NCBI GenBank assembly: GCA_013141455.1
Contig: JABFQW010000096.1
Location: forward strand, 1 to 56,211
Source of the DNA: Bacteroidales bacterium
Lineage (GTDB): Bacteria > Bacteroidota > Bacteroidia > Bacteroidales > F082
DNA: 56,211 nucleotides
Direction: 5' to 3'
The position numbers and the translations under genes were made by a program. The notes under the pieces are model-generated. The model searched no databases. It had not been told where the DNA came from and saw only the letters and a program-made list of their open reading frames with translations. This document shows, piece by piece, positions 49,341 to 56,211 of the stretch (the first letter of the stretch is position 1; each line of letters begins with the position of its first letter).

Positions 49341-50351
49341 TTAAAGTTTCTGATACTCAAAAGTGGGATAGCCTTTTTCGCCAAGGTCATTGTAGAATCC
49401 GATAAACCGGAGTTTGTAATAAAAACCATCCTGTGCTTTGATAATATAGTTCCAGTCGGGATTCACCACATAAGAAACCTGTCCGGTCTCCACATCGCCA
49501 ACAACGTCTTTCCAGGTATAACCGATTCTGTCGAGTTGATCTGTAAATGATAGATTCTGAGCAATATCCATCGTTAGCGAGTCGAAATGATGAATACTGT
49601 CGAAAGCAACATAGGTTTCAAAACGATTCAGTAAAACACCGGTGACTAAGTAAGGGTATGGTTCACCCTCAGAGGTGTAAAGCAAGGTGGTATATTGGGT
49701 AAATAACAAATCATAGGTATCCGCAGCAGGTTCGGGCTGCAGTTGCGTGTGATCGACAAATGAATAATAAACATAATTCACATCCATTGATTTTGTTACA
49801 GTTGCAACAGTCAGGTTACTGTTGTCAAGATTGGCATAGCGGAAATAATAAGTGTCACCAATCAAGCTGTCGAACACGATTTTTCGAAAACCCAATAAAT
49901 TGCCCAATTCATCATAACCACGGTCGATTATATAAACAAGACCCGAATAAATAGTATCCGTATTATTGATAGTCAGCCAGTTGCCGATTGCTGTTGAATC
50001 GAGGTTTCCCGACGAAGGATCATAGGTAAGGTTGAGACCATCGGCTGAGGTAACATTTTCAAGCAGGGTTTCTGAACTCGCGGCTGTAAGCATAAAATTG
50101 GAGGTGTTCAGCAAAATATGACTGCCATTTTCACTTGATTCAAACGCCAGATCGAATGATTTTTTATCGTTTGTGGCGATCACACTCGATTGACCAAGGC
50201 CGTAATACACCTGATATTTGTAATTCTGCGTGAGTTCGATTTGAACCGTAATTCTTTCACCCCTGTCGTAAGGTGGTATTTTTTCATGCTCTTTGAAGCA
50301 CGAAGAAAGTAGTACAAGACCGGAAAATATAAATACTATGTTTTTTTTCAT
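49341..50351 (-). CDS. hmuY: HmuY-family haem-binding lipoprotein
   Basis: The 336-residue protein has a signal and lipobox (IFSGLVLLSSCFKEHEK). The HmuY fold (PF14064) is supported by KSFDLAFESSENGSHILLN, YDLLFTQYTTLLY, and the characteristic C-terminus YYKLRFIGFYNDLGEKGYPT ending FEYQKL. HmuY proteins take haem from host or environmental haemoproteins and pass it to a TonB-dependent receptor. The receptor gene lies two bases upstream in the same operon. The symbol is used for the family; orthology with the Porphyromonas protein is not proven. Confidence 0.88.
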   Translation of the reverse strand: MKKNIVFIFSGLVLLSSCFKEHEKIPPYDRGERITVQIELTQNYKYQVYYGLGQSSVIATNDKKSFDLAFESSENGSHILLNTSNFMLTAASSETLLENVTSADGLNLTYDPSSGNLDSTAIGNWLTINNTDTIYSGLVYIIDRGYDELGNLLGFRKIVFDSLIGDTYYFRYANLDNSNLTVATVTKSMDVNYVYYSFVDHTQLQPEPAADTYDLLFTQYTTLLYTSEGEPYPYLVTGVLLNRFETYVAFDSIHHFDSLTMDIAQNLSFTDQLDRIGYTWKDVVGDVETGQVSYVVNPDWNYIIKAQDGFYYKLRFIGFYNDLGEKGYPTFEYQKL

Positions 50352-50353
50352 AT

Positions 50354-52624
50354 TTAATATTTTTTTAACGCCAGGGCTAATTTAACAAAATAAGTCCGAC
50401 CCCAGGCCACGGGTGAACTGTCTGAATTACCACCACCATGAATAGCGCCACCACCACCACTATTTCCTTTCATATTTACCAATGTATTATCGAAGAGGTT
50501 TTTAGCGCCTATCTGAACATTGATACGTTTCTTCCACAACCAACGGCTGGCCGAAATATCCAATGTATGATAACTGGCCATGAGGGTATGATAAACCAAG
50601 GCATCCTCGCCAAGAAAAACCTCAGGGTATGCACCGGAATATTTATATAATACAGAAAAATTCACATCGGTTTTTCTCCATAAATAGTTTACATCTGCAA
50701 TAAAATCGGAGCTGTATTCCATATCGAAGGTTACACTATCATTAATAATCTGCTTTTTACCTGTTTCACTAAAACCTAATTCTATTTCAAGCCAGGGATA
50801 CACACGGTTATTAAAATTGAGTTGAAATCCTTGGGTAACAATATTATTAATATTCACGTAAGTATATAATTTCGAACCATTGCCAACAGGGATCAAACTG
50901 ATACTTTTTTTAATATTATTGTAAAAAAGGCTCATCTCCAGGCCATAATCATAGGTTTCTTTTTCGTGGTTGTATTTGAGCGACAGATTCATGTTTTGCG
51001 AATGCTCAGCCTCAAGGTTCTCGTTGCCACGAACATTGTGGTTTATGTCAACAAATTCAAGGTAGAGTTCTTTCAGTGATGGCGCCCTGAAACCTGTGGC
51101 ATACGATGCCCTCAGGCTAAGTTCCTCCTGTAAGTCCCATTTGATATTCAGTGAATATACCAAAGGGGCATTGTATCTGGTATTGTAGCTATACCGTAAA
51201 CCAGGTTGCAGCATAAAACGAACCAATGGACTATATTTCAAACTCAGATAAGCAGCATAGTCACCCTGATTCTGTTTCTGGTTCAACATACGTTTACCAA
51301 CGCCGGTTTCATAGTTTAAATCGAACCCAAGCTGATAATTTATTTTGCTTTCCTGCGAACTCTTACTGAATTCTGCCCGCGTTAGGTATTGATTAAATCT
51401 GGTGGTGTCCTGATCAGCAGTGTTCCTGGTGATATTACTCTCAAGGGTTGTCAGATCGATAAAATACCTGTTTTTTACACGTTCATAATTTGAAAAAGAG
51501 GCCAATACGGTTACATACCTATCTTTGAAAACGCGTTTACTGAAATCGAATTTCGTTGTTAATCTGTTGGTTTTAAAGTGGTCGTCATTGACAGTTTCAA
51601 AATATGGCAATAAAGGAAATCCCTCGTCAATCAATAATTCATTGAAATAAGATGCTGATAATCCGGTTTTCAGATCGTTATGTGAGTATTTTAATGAGGC
51701 ATCGGCATTGTACTGAAGTTTTGGTTTCCAATCAGTTATGTTATCGATTGAATCAGAATTATTGTAGCTTTCCAAAAATCCGGGTGGTTCATATCCGTCA
51801 AAGAAATTTCTTGCAAGGGCAACAGACCCTCCCCATCTGTTTTTATTGACTGAGGCATCAGCGCTGAAATTATACACACCAACCGACTCAAGATAAGAAT
51901 TAAAATTCGTCGTGTATTTCGTGTTTTTGTTCTCTTTTGTTATAATATTTATAACACCTGCAAGTGCATTTGAACCATAAATGACTGACATTGGCCCTTC
52001 GATCACTTCAATATGATCTACATTATAGAGGTTCAATTGGTCGAGATCGATATTTCCATTCATCCGGCCAATAACAGGTACGCCATCAATAAGGAATTTA
52101 ATGTGTTCTCCGCCAAGGCCCTGCATGGTGATTTTTGAGCCAAGTACTCCATTAAAAGAAGAGCGGATATTTAATTCACCCGACATCAGATCGTTCAGGT
52201 TATTCGAAGCGCGTTGATCGATCTGTCTTGAACCAATTACTTTCACCCTGAAAATCGATTTATCGATGGCCTGAGGCGTATATTGACCCGTTACAACCAC
52301 TTCGTCCATATTATAAACCAAGGGTGTTAACAAAATTTGCATGTCACGACCAGGAAGCAGGGTGTCGCTAAGTGTTTTATATCCAAGAAACGAAACCGTG
52401 ATCAATGATTTTGATTTCACAGTGTTTTCCAGACTTCCATCAAGATCGGTGATTGCAGTTTTGAAAGGAGTATGGTTCAGGTTTTCGATAATGATGTTTG
52501 CGAACGAAACAGCCTCTTTGTTTCTGCTGTCTTTCACTTTAATCATGGCTTTTTGGGAGTAAGCCAAATGCATACCCCCAAAAAGCAAATGAATAAGTAT
52601 CAGATAAGTTTTTAGTTGCCTCAT
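50354..52624 (-). CDS. TonB-dependent receptor (HmuR-like)
   Basis: The 756-residue protein has a signal peptide (LIHLLFGGMHLAYS, then Q) and a CarboxypepD-like N-terminal domain (~25-105: VKDSRNKEAVSFANIIIENL). The plug (~110-230) shows LNDLMSGELNIRSSF, IKFLIDGVPVIGRMNGNIDL and IEVIEGPMSVIYGSNALAGV. A C-terminal 22-strand barrel (LSLRASYATGFRAPSLKELY and a final TYFVKLALALKKY) follows. Genes for two HmuY-type proteins flank it on the same strand with gaps of 2 and 7 bases, so haem or a similar iron compound is the likely substrate. A Gly/His-rich loop near the C-terminus (GNSGGGGAIHGGGNSD) is unusual and could contact the ligand. Confidence 0.93.
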   Translation of the reverse strand: MRQLKTYLILIHLLFGGMHLAYSQKAMIKVKDSRNKEAVSFANIIIENLNHTPFKTAITDLDGSLENTVKSKSLITVSFLGYKTLSDTLLPGRDMQILLTPLVYNMDEVVVTGQYTPQAIDKSIFRVKVIGSRQIDQRASNNLNDLMSGELNIRSSFNGVLGSKITMQGLGGEHIKFLIDGVPVIGRMNGNIDLDQLNLYNVDHIEVIEGPMSVIYGSNALAGVINIITKENKNTKYTTNFNSYLESVGVYNFSADASVNKNRWGGSVALARNFFDGYEPPGFLESYNNSDSIDNITDWKPKLQYNADASLKYSHNDLKTGLSASYFNELLIDEGFPLLPYFETVNDDHFKTNRLTTKFDFSKRVFKDRYVTVLASFSNYERVKNRYFIDLTTLESNITRNTADQDTTRFNQYLTRAEFSKSSQESKINYQLGFDLNYETGVGKRMLNQKQNQGDYAAYLSLKYSPLVRFMLQPGLRYSYNTRYNAPLVYSLNIKWDLQEELSLRASYATGFRAPSLKELYLEFVDINHNVRGNENLEAEHSQNMNLSLKYNHEKETYDYGLEMSLFYNNIKKSISLIPVGNGSKLYTYVNINNIVTQGFQLNFNNRVYPWLEIELGFSETGKKQIINDSVTFDMEYSSDFIADVNYLWRKTDVNFSVLYKYSGAYPEVFLGEDALVYHTLMASYHTLDISASRWLWKKRINVQIGAKNLFDNTLVNMKGNSGGGGAIHGGGNSDSSPVAWGRTYFVKLALALKKY

Positions 52625-52631
52625 CAGTTGA

Positions 52632-53891
52632 TTAATGTTGAACCATTAATTTCTGCCGTTGCACTTTTCCACCCTGCACAACTTCCAGAATATAAAGGCC
52701 CGGCTTTAATGATGAAATATCAATCTTCATCTGATTGGTATTACTAGCAGTCATATTTTCGATAACAAGGCTGCCCGAAAGACTATACACTTTAACGAAT
52801 CCGGTTTCGGCTTTTACATCGTCGAAAAGGATGGTAACAAGCTGATTGGCCGGGTTCGGATAAACACGCATCGAATTTTGCACTAAGGACTCATTTACAG
52901 CAGATAAGGATAAAAGTTTTTTAACAAAACCGGCTTTTCCTGAACCACTGCCACTGAAATAATCAAAAGTCAATTTGTAAACATCACCCTTTTCGTTTTT
53001 GATAAAATAGCAGAGCGAGTCATCAATTATCCAGGTATATGTACTCATATCAATGTCTTTCCATTCATGGCCGATGGTGGTTCTGTTACCATTCATTTCA
53101 GAGCCGGCCCAGTCTTCGAAATCGTCGGCAACCGGGGAGTTTTTGCTGATGGTATCAGTTATATTTGATAATGCTCCAGCAACAGGGTAACGTTCTCTTA
53201 CTCCTTCATTCACTGTGGTTCCCATATATTTTGAAAACAAGAGATCCCAATCTGTTTTAGCCGGTTCGCGGTCAAGTACCTGCTGGTTCGTGATGGAATA
53301 GTAAACAAACAGTTTGCTTTCATAAGGCCTGACATCAAGTGTAACAGATACTTCATTCTGGTTATCAAGATCGGCATATTTAAAAATGTAAGTATTATCA
53401 ATGGATTTTTTACGCTGAATCCAGATTTTTTTCAAACTGCCGTTCGCCAGCTGGAGTACATAAATTGAATCACCCACCAAATCGTGGTTAATGGCATTAT
53501 AAATGCCCCAACCATAATCGGGGTGTCCGAGTGCATTGCGGTTAAAGGCACCATCTTCCCAGGTAGTGTCAGAATTATACGAAAATGCCCATTGTTTTAT
53601 ACCTATGGTGTCAACATTATTCCAGGCAGTTGTATCGCCTTTCGGATAGGTAAACAGTTTCATTCCCGTTCCATCGTTGATAATGATTCCGGCGCTCCAG
53701 GTATTGGTGTAAAATCCTAATTCCCAGTTATTGCGGGGTTCGGCTTTAACAGTGCCATTTTCGAGACTGTAAAAAATGTCGTTTGCATACTGAGGTCCCA
53801 TGAAGGCAGTGTCATTGGTTTGGGCATTTACTGGTAACATCCAGGCAATCAGGGATATAAATAAAATGGTGAGAGATAAATTCTTTTTCAT
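52632..53891 (-). CDS. HmuY-like protein with T9SS sorting domain
   Basis: The 419-residue protein has a signal peptide (LSLTILFISLIAWMLPVNA, then Q). The middle is HmuY-like (NNWELGFYTNTWSAGIII, FKYADLDNQNEVSVTLDVRP, TDWDLLFSKYMGTTVN, DVYKLTFDYFSGSGSGKAGF). The C-terminal ~80 residues are a Por tail (NSMRVYPNPANQLVTILFDD, VKVYSLSGSLV, LKPGLYILEVVQ). So it would be secreted by T9SS and anchored or released, while the second HmuY-type protein of this operon is a lipoprotein. It is the first gene of the three-gene haem operon. A leader of a few hundred bases may hold an iron-response site, but none was recognised. Confidence 0.88.
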   Translation of the reverse strand: MKKNLSLTILFISLIAWMLPVNAQTNDTAFMGPQYANDIFYSLENGTVKAEPRNNWELGFYTNTWSAGIIINDGTGMKLFTYPKGDTTAWNNVDTIGIKQWAFSYNSDTTWEDGAFNRNALGHPDYGWGIYNAINHDLVGDSIYVLQLANGSLKKIWIQRKKSIDNTYIFKYADLDNQNEVSVTLDVRPYESKLFVYYSITNQQVLDREPAKTDWDLLFSKYMGTTVNEGVRERYPVAGALSNITDTISKNSPVADDFEDWAGSEMNGNRTTIGHEWKDIDMSTYTWIIDDSLCYFIKNEKGDVYKLTFDYFSGSGSGKAGFVKKLLSLSAVNESLVQNSMRVYPNPANQLVTILFDDVKAETGFVKVYSLSGSLVIENMTASNTNQMKIDISSLKPGLYILEVVQGGKVQRQKLMVQH

Positions 53892-54017
53892 GATCTTAAT
53901 ATATTATATAAGGATTTGTTTCATTAAATTTTAATAAAATTGAATAACATTGCCAGGTTACTGATAACAGGCAACAGATTACCGTCACCTTTTTTAGGGG
54001 TGAGGATTCAGAAAAAT

Positions 54018-54380
54018 TTAAGAAACAGCAGGGGGCGCCCTTAGGGGCTTACGGATAAGACAGGCAAAACTATGCGCCTGTTTGGCAGGATAGGTATGAC
54101 TTATTCTGGTGGCCTGAAGAATCAGGTTTGCATCAGGTGAATCGTTTTTGCAGTAAAGATCGGAAGTGGTTAAACCTTTGTCGGAGCTTTTAAAAAGTTT
54201 AAAGCTGAAAGTTTTACCATCATCTTTCGATTTTGGCTTCGTGAATGGATTGCTGTGATCGTAAAAGTTTACTTTAAAAATCCTTTCCTGATGAAGCGTA
54301 ATCAATTCGCCAATAAACATCCAGAAGCTGGCAAATGCCATCAAAATCTCTATACTCCTGTATGTTGTGCTTTTCTTCAT
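54018..54380 (-). CDS. Small hypothetical protein upstream of the haem operon
   Basis: The 120-residue protein (start at the second Met, 54380) has one hydrophobic segment near the N-terminus (SIEILMAFASFWMFIGELIT), a polar middle (DHSNPFTKPKSKDDGKTF) and the C-terminal IRKPLRAPPAVS. I do not recognise a named family. Short proteins with this RAPP-type end are, as I recall, found beside TonB receptor genes of Bacteroidota. It could be exported or membrane-attached. It lies 126 bases upstream of the haem operon on the same strand. Confidence 0.55.
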   Translation of the reverse strand: MKKSTTYRSIEILMAFASFWMFIGELITLHQERIFKVNFYDHSNPFTKPKSKDDGKTFSFKLFKSSDKGLTTSDLYCKNDSPDANLILQATRISHTYPAKQAHSFACLIRKPLRAPPAVS

Positions 54381-54448
54381 GTTCACGAATTCGATGCAAA
54401 AGTATAAAAGATTTGAAACGGTAATTCAGTGTACCGCTATTTAGAATG

Positions 54449-54487
54449 AATTAACCCCGGTTACGAATGACGAAACCGGGGTTAATT
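54449..54487. terminator. Terminator after flavodoxin
   Basis: AATTAACCCCGGTT and AACCGGGGTTAATT form a perfect 14-bp stem with an 11-base loop. It lies 26 bases beyond the flavodoxin stop on the minus strand and separates it from the haem operon. Confidence 0.75.
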
Positions 54488-54513
54488 TGATTAAAATCAG
54501 TGCAATATGTGGG

Positions 54514-55014
54514 TTACACGAATTCTGATTCGAGCTGCTTTGCCCAGTGTTTTAACCTTTCATCTGTCAAATTATCCTGACTGTGTACATCTAAAGCCAA
54601 CCCAACAAATTTACCATTGTTATCGGCCAACGAAAAGTAATATTTGTAACCGTCAGTATCGCTGGTTCCCACGACAATGGTTTTATCTGGTAACCGGCAG
54701 TATAATGTCCCTAATCCGTCAACGAAACTTTCAGGGTACTCTTCCTGATCGCCCATGCCAAATAATGCAAGTTTTTTTCCGGTGAAATTAATGTCAGAAA
54801 GATTATCGACAAACATTTCCCAATCATCCTGCATATCTCCGATACCCCAGGCTGAAGTTCCGAAAATGAGGTTAGTATATTTTTCGATTAATTCGTTATC
54901 CGCATGCTTAATATCATGTACTTCGGCTTTTTTACCGAAGATTTTTTGTAATTTTTCTGCAACAGATTTGGTTGATCCTGAGGTAGATCCGTAAAATATT
55001 CCAATCTTTTCCAT
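54514..55014 (-). CDS. fldA: Flavodoxin
   Basis: The 166-residue protein has the long-chain flavodoxin FMN site GIFYGSTSGSTKSVAEKLQ, followed by LIFGTSAWGIGDMQDDWEMF, LALFGMGDQEEYPESFVDG and YYFSLADNNGKFVGLALD. It carries electrons at low potential and often replaces ferredoxin when iron is scarce. Its place next to a haem-uptake operon fits joint iron control, though no Fur box was recognised. Confidence 0.95.
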   Translation of the reverse strand: MEKIGIFYGSTSGSTKSVAEKLQKIFGKKAEVHDIKHADNELIEKYTNLIFGTSAWGIGDMQDDWEMFVDNLSDINFTGKKLALFGMGDQEEYPESFVDGLGTLYCRLPDKTIVVGTSDTDGYKYYFSLADNNGKFVGLALDVHSQDNLTDERLKHWAKQLESEFV

Positions 55015-55301
55015 AGCAATTATAATATAAGAATCGTTTTAAATAAGGCGGCAAAGTTACGGGTTTTCACTTTACAATCCAAGGATACGGTTTCAATTTC
55101 GGCTGGGGTTAAAATTTCATCCTGTTATAGGTTAGCCAAAAATGGTCTGTTTGAAGTAATCCTAATATCCGCAAGTAAGGGCTTGACTTATTGAAAAACA
55201 GCATATTAACGAATATGACAAAAAATTAGTCAAGTCCTGACTAACAAAATAGTCATGGTTCGACCTGATGCAGAAATTCAACTTTTAATCGGGTACAATT
55301 A

Positions 55302-55886
55302 TTATAACTCCTCCGCTTTGATCAGCTTGTTTAAAATGGCAAATACGGTTAATCCGGAAACGGTTTTGATTCCAAGTTTTCGTGTAATATTTTTCCGGTG
55401 TGTCATCACGGTATGCGTACTGATGAATAGTTTTTCACCGATATCATTGTTTGTTAAACCAAGGGCAATTAGTTTGAGGATTGAGTTTTCCCGTTCGGTT
55501 AAGCTGCTGCTTTGCTGAGGATGGTGATTTCCAATACTCTTCGCGATCAAATCCTCTACTTGCTTTGTAAGTAGTTGTTTGTCAGTATCAATATTTAGGC
55601 AGAAATCAAATTTTCCACTTATCCTGGGCTCCGCAATACCATATAATAATCCGACAAATATTATTTTTACATCGCCTGAGTTCGAAAATACTAGCCCGTT
55701 CGAAATAGATTTCGGATTTATAAGTACGAGATTAGGTCTGGTTTTGCGTAATAATTTTGGCAGATCGTCAACAAACCAATCGATCTCCTCCATTGTAAAT
55801 GGCTGATTCATCTGGCTTAACAAGGTTTTAATCCCTTCCCTGATAATAAATGATTGTTCAATAATTAGTATGGACAGCCTACGCAT
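55302..55886 (-). CDS. LuxR-type regulator with degenerate receiver
   Basis: The 194-residue protein has a C-terminal LuxR/FixJ helix-turn-helix (~125-190: LTERENSILKLIALGLTNND, IGEKLFISTHTVMTHRKNIT). The N-terminal ~110 residues look like a receiver (RLSILIIEQSFIIREGIKTL), but the phospho-Asp position is occupied by Asn in PNLVLINPKSIS, and the acidic pair near the N-terminus is IEQS. It is therefore probably phosphorylation-independent. It is followed on the same strand by, or coupled with, the hemerythrin-like gene 5 bases upstream; this pair is common in Bacteroidota. Confidence 0.88.
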   Translation of the reverse strand: MRRLSILIIEQSFIIREGIKTLLSQMNQPFTMEEIDWFVDDLPKLLRKTRPNLVLINPKSISNGLVFSNSGDVKIIFVGLLYGIAEPRISGKFDFCLNIDTDKQLLTKQVEDLIAKSIGNHHPQQSSSLTERENSILKLIALGLTNNDIGEKLFISTHTVMTHRKNITRKLGIKTVSGLTVFAILNKLIKAEEL

Positions 55887-55891
55887 TTAAC

Positions 55892-56211
55892 TCAGGATTT
55901 TTTTAGTTTCTGAAGTAGATCCTTTTCCATTTTCTCAACAATTGGTACAAGAATGAGGTTCTCGAAACGGCCATGATTATTCAGGTCGCGTTCAAACTCG
56001 AACAAATCGTGCAATATATTATTGAATAAACTACTATCACTTGGCGATGGTATATATTTGATTATTATGTTTTTAAGGTCGTAAAGTTTGGCTTCCACAT
56101 CATCATGTTCTTCTTCGTATTCCTGAATGGAATACGCCTCAATCTCTTTTGCAATTTCTTCTTTATCAATTGATTGCGATAATAACCGTTCGAGTCGTTT
56201 TACGTAAGGAT
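55892..56211 (-). CDS. Hemerythrin-like domain protein, C-terminal part (partial)
   Basis: The frame is open to the window edge, so the N-terminus is missing. The visible ~106 residues include YEEEHDDVEAKLYDLKNIII, NNILHDLFEFERDLNNHGRF and ENLILVPIVEKMEKDLLQKL. The spaced His residues (EEEHDD, ILHDLFEFE, LNNHGRFEN) and acidic partners fit the di-iron site of hemerythrin HHE-type proteins, such as iron-sulfur repair (RIC/ScdA-type) proteins. It lies five bases upstream of the LuxR-type gene on the same strand, so the two are probably one operon responding to NO, oxygen or iron stress. Confidence 0.75.
   Translation of the reverse strand, partial: PYVKRLERLLSQSIDKEEIAKEIEAYSIQEYEEEHDDVEAKLYDLKNIIIKYIPSPSDSSLFNNILHDLFEFERDLNNHGRFENLILVPIVEKMEKDLLQKLKKS

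Overview
The window looks like a chromosomal piece of a Bacteroidota bacterium, probably an environmental Bacteroidales/Marinilabiliales-type lineage; the exact taxon cannot be set from sequence alone. The signs are: Por/T9SS C-terminal sorting domains, a HmuY/HmuR-type haem uptake operon, a DUF2723 protein-mannosyltransferase-like membrane protein, a CbpA/CbpM pair, TAnnTTTG-type -7 boxes, weak Shine-Dalgarno sequences and AT-rich intergenic DNA full of small hairpins. No rRNA, tRNA or CRISPR array was seen.

Layout. 1-10 kb: the tail of an AI-2E-type transporter, then a two-domain glycosyltransferase and a GH130 mannoside phosphorylase, with an AraC-type regulator, a large PAS/coiled-coil hybrid histidine kinase and a stand-alone receiver between them. 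10-15 kb: an outer-membrane barrel, an OmpA lipoprotein, a small acidic protein, several gene remnants and a 42-bp minisatellite ORF before a CarboxypepD-domain protein. 15-21 kb: an AT-rich accessory (probable defence) island. One side holds a sigma-70-like factor, a small protein and an ImmA/IrrE metallopeptidase. The divergent side holds a multi-ubiquitin protein, a DUF6791 E2-like protein, a ThiF E1-like protein and DUF6527. A zinc-finger protein, a repeat-disrupted gene stub and a dGTPase-like HD enzyme follow. 21-33 kb: a stress and signalling block with CheB-CheR-PAS, PAS, a second AraC paralogue, a second acidic protein, UspA, a P-type ATPase, Old Yellow Enzyme and CbpA/CbpM. 33-40 kb: T9SS, cytochrome P460, Cys/His-rich, YdeI-like, isochorismatase-like and SNF2 helicase genes. 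40-49 kb: DUF2723 and lgt, originally convergent, now separated by about 3.4 kb of foreign DNA carrying RES and TIR-like (PF10137) genes in what look like integron-type gene cassettes. 49-56 kb: a haem/iron operon, flavodoxin, a LuxR-type regulator and a partial hemerythrin-like gene.

Three signals stand out. (1) An identical 66-bp promoter architecture occurs four times: GTGTGAATgATGTAA, a second ATGTAA exactly 21 bp downstream, and T/C-TTTG exactly 25 bp after that. Two direct repeats two helical turns apart are the geometry expected of an AraC-family activator, and two AraC paralogues lie next to copies, so I propose a local stress regulon. (2) The 15.2-21.3 kb island couples a bacterial ubiquitin-like conjugation operon, in which the usual E2-E1 fusion is split at an A7 tract, to a divergent sigma/peptidase operon, with three evenly spaced AACGATT boxes between them. 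(3) At 45.0-47.6 kb, two units are bounded by ends complementary to their own start and carry attC-like foldable sites with non-canonical core sequences. They encode two different predicted NAD-consuming effector types, and no integrase is in view.

The window also shows many stages of repeat-driven gene decay and remodelling: a 661/667-bp direct repeat with nested stems, a TIR-flanked MITE, an inverted REP-like pair that supplies a new N-terminus to one gene and truncates another, clusters of short hairpins, and two unrelated 42-bp minisatellites.
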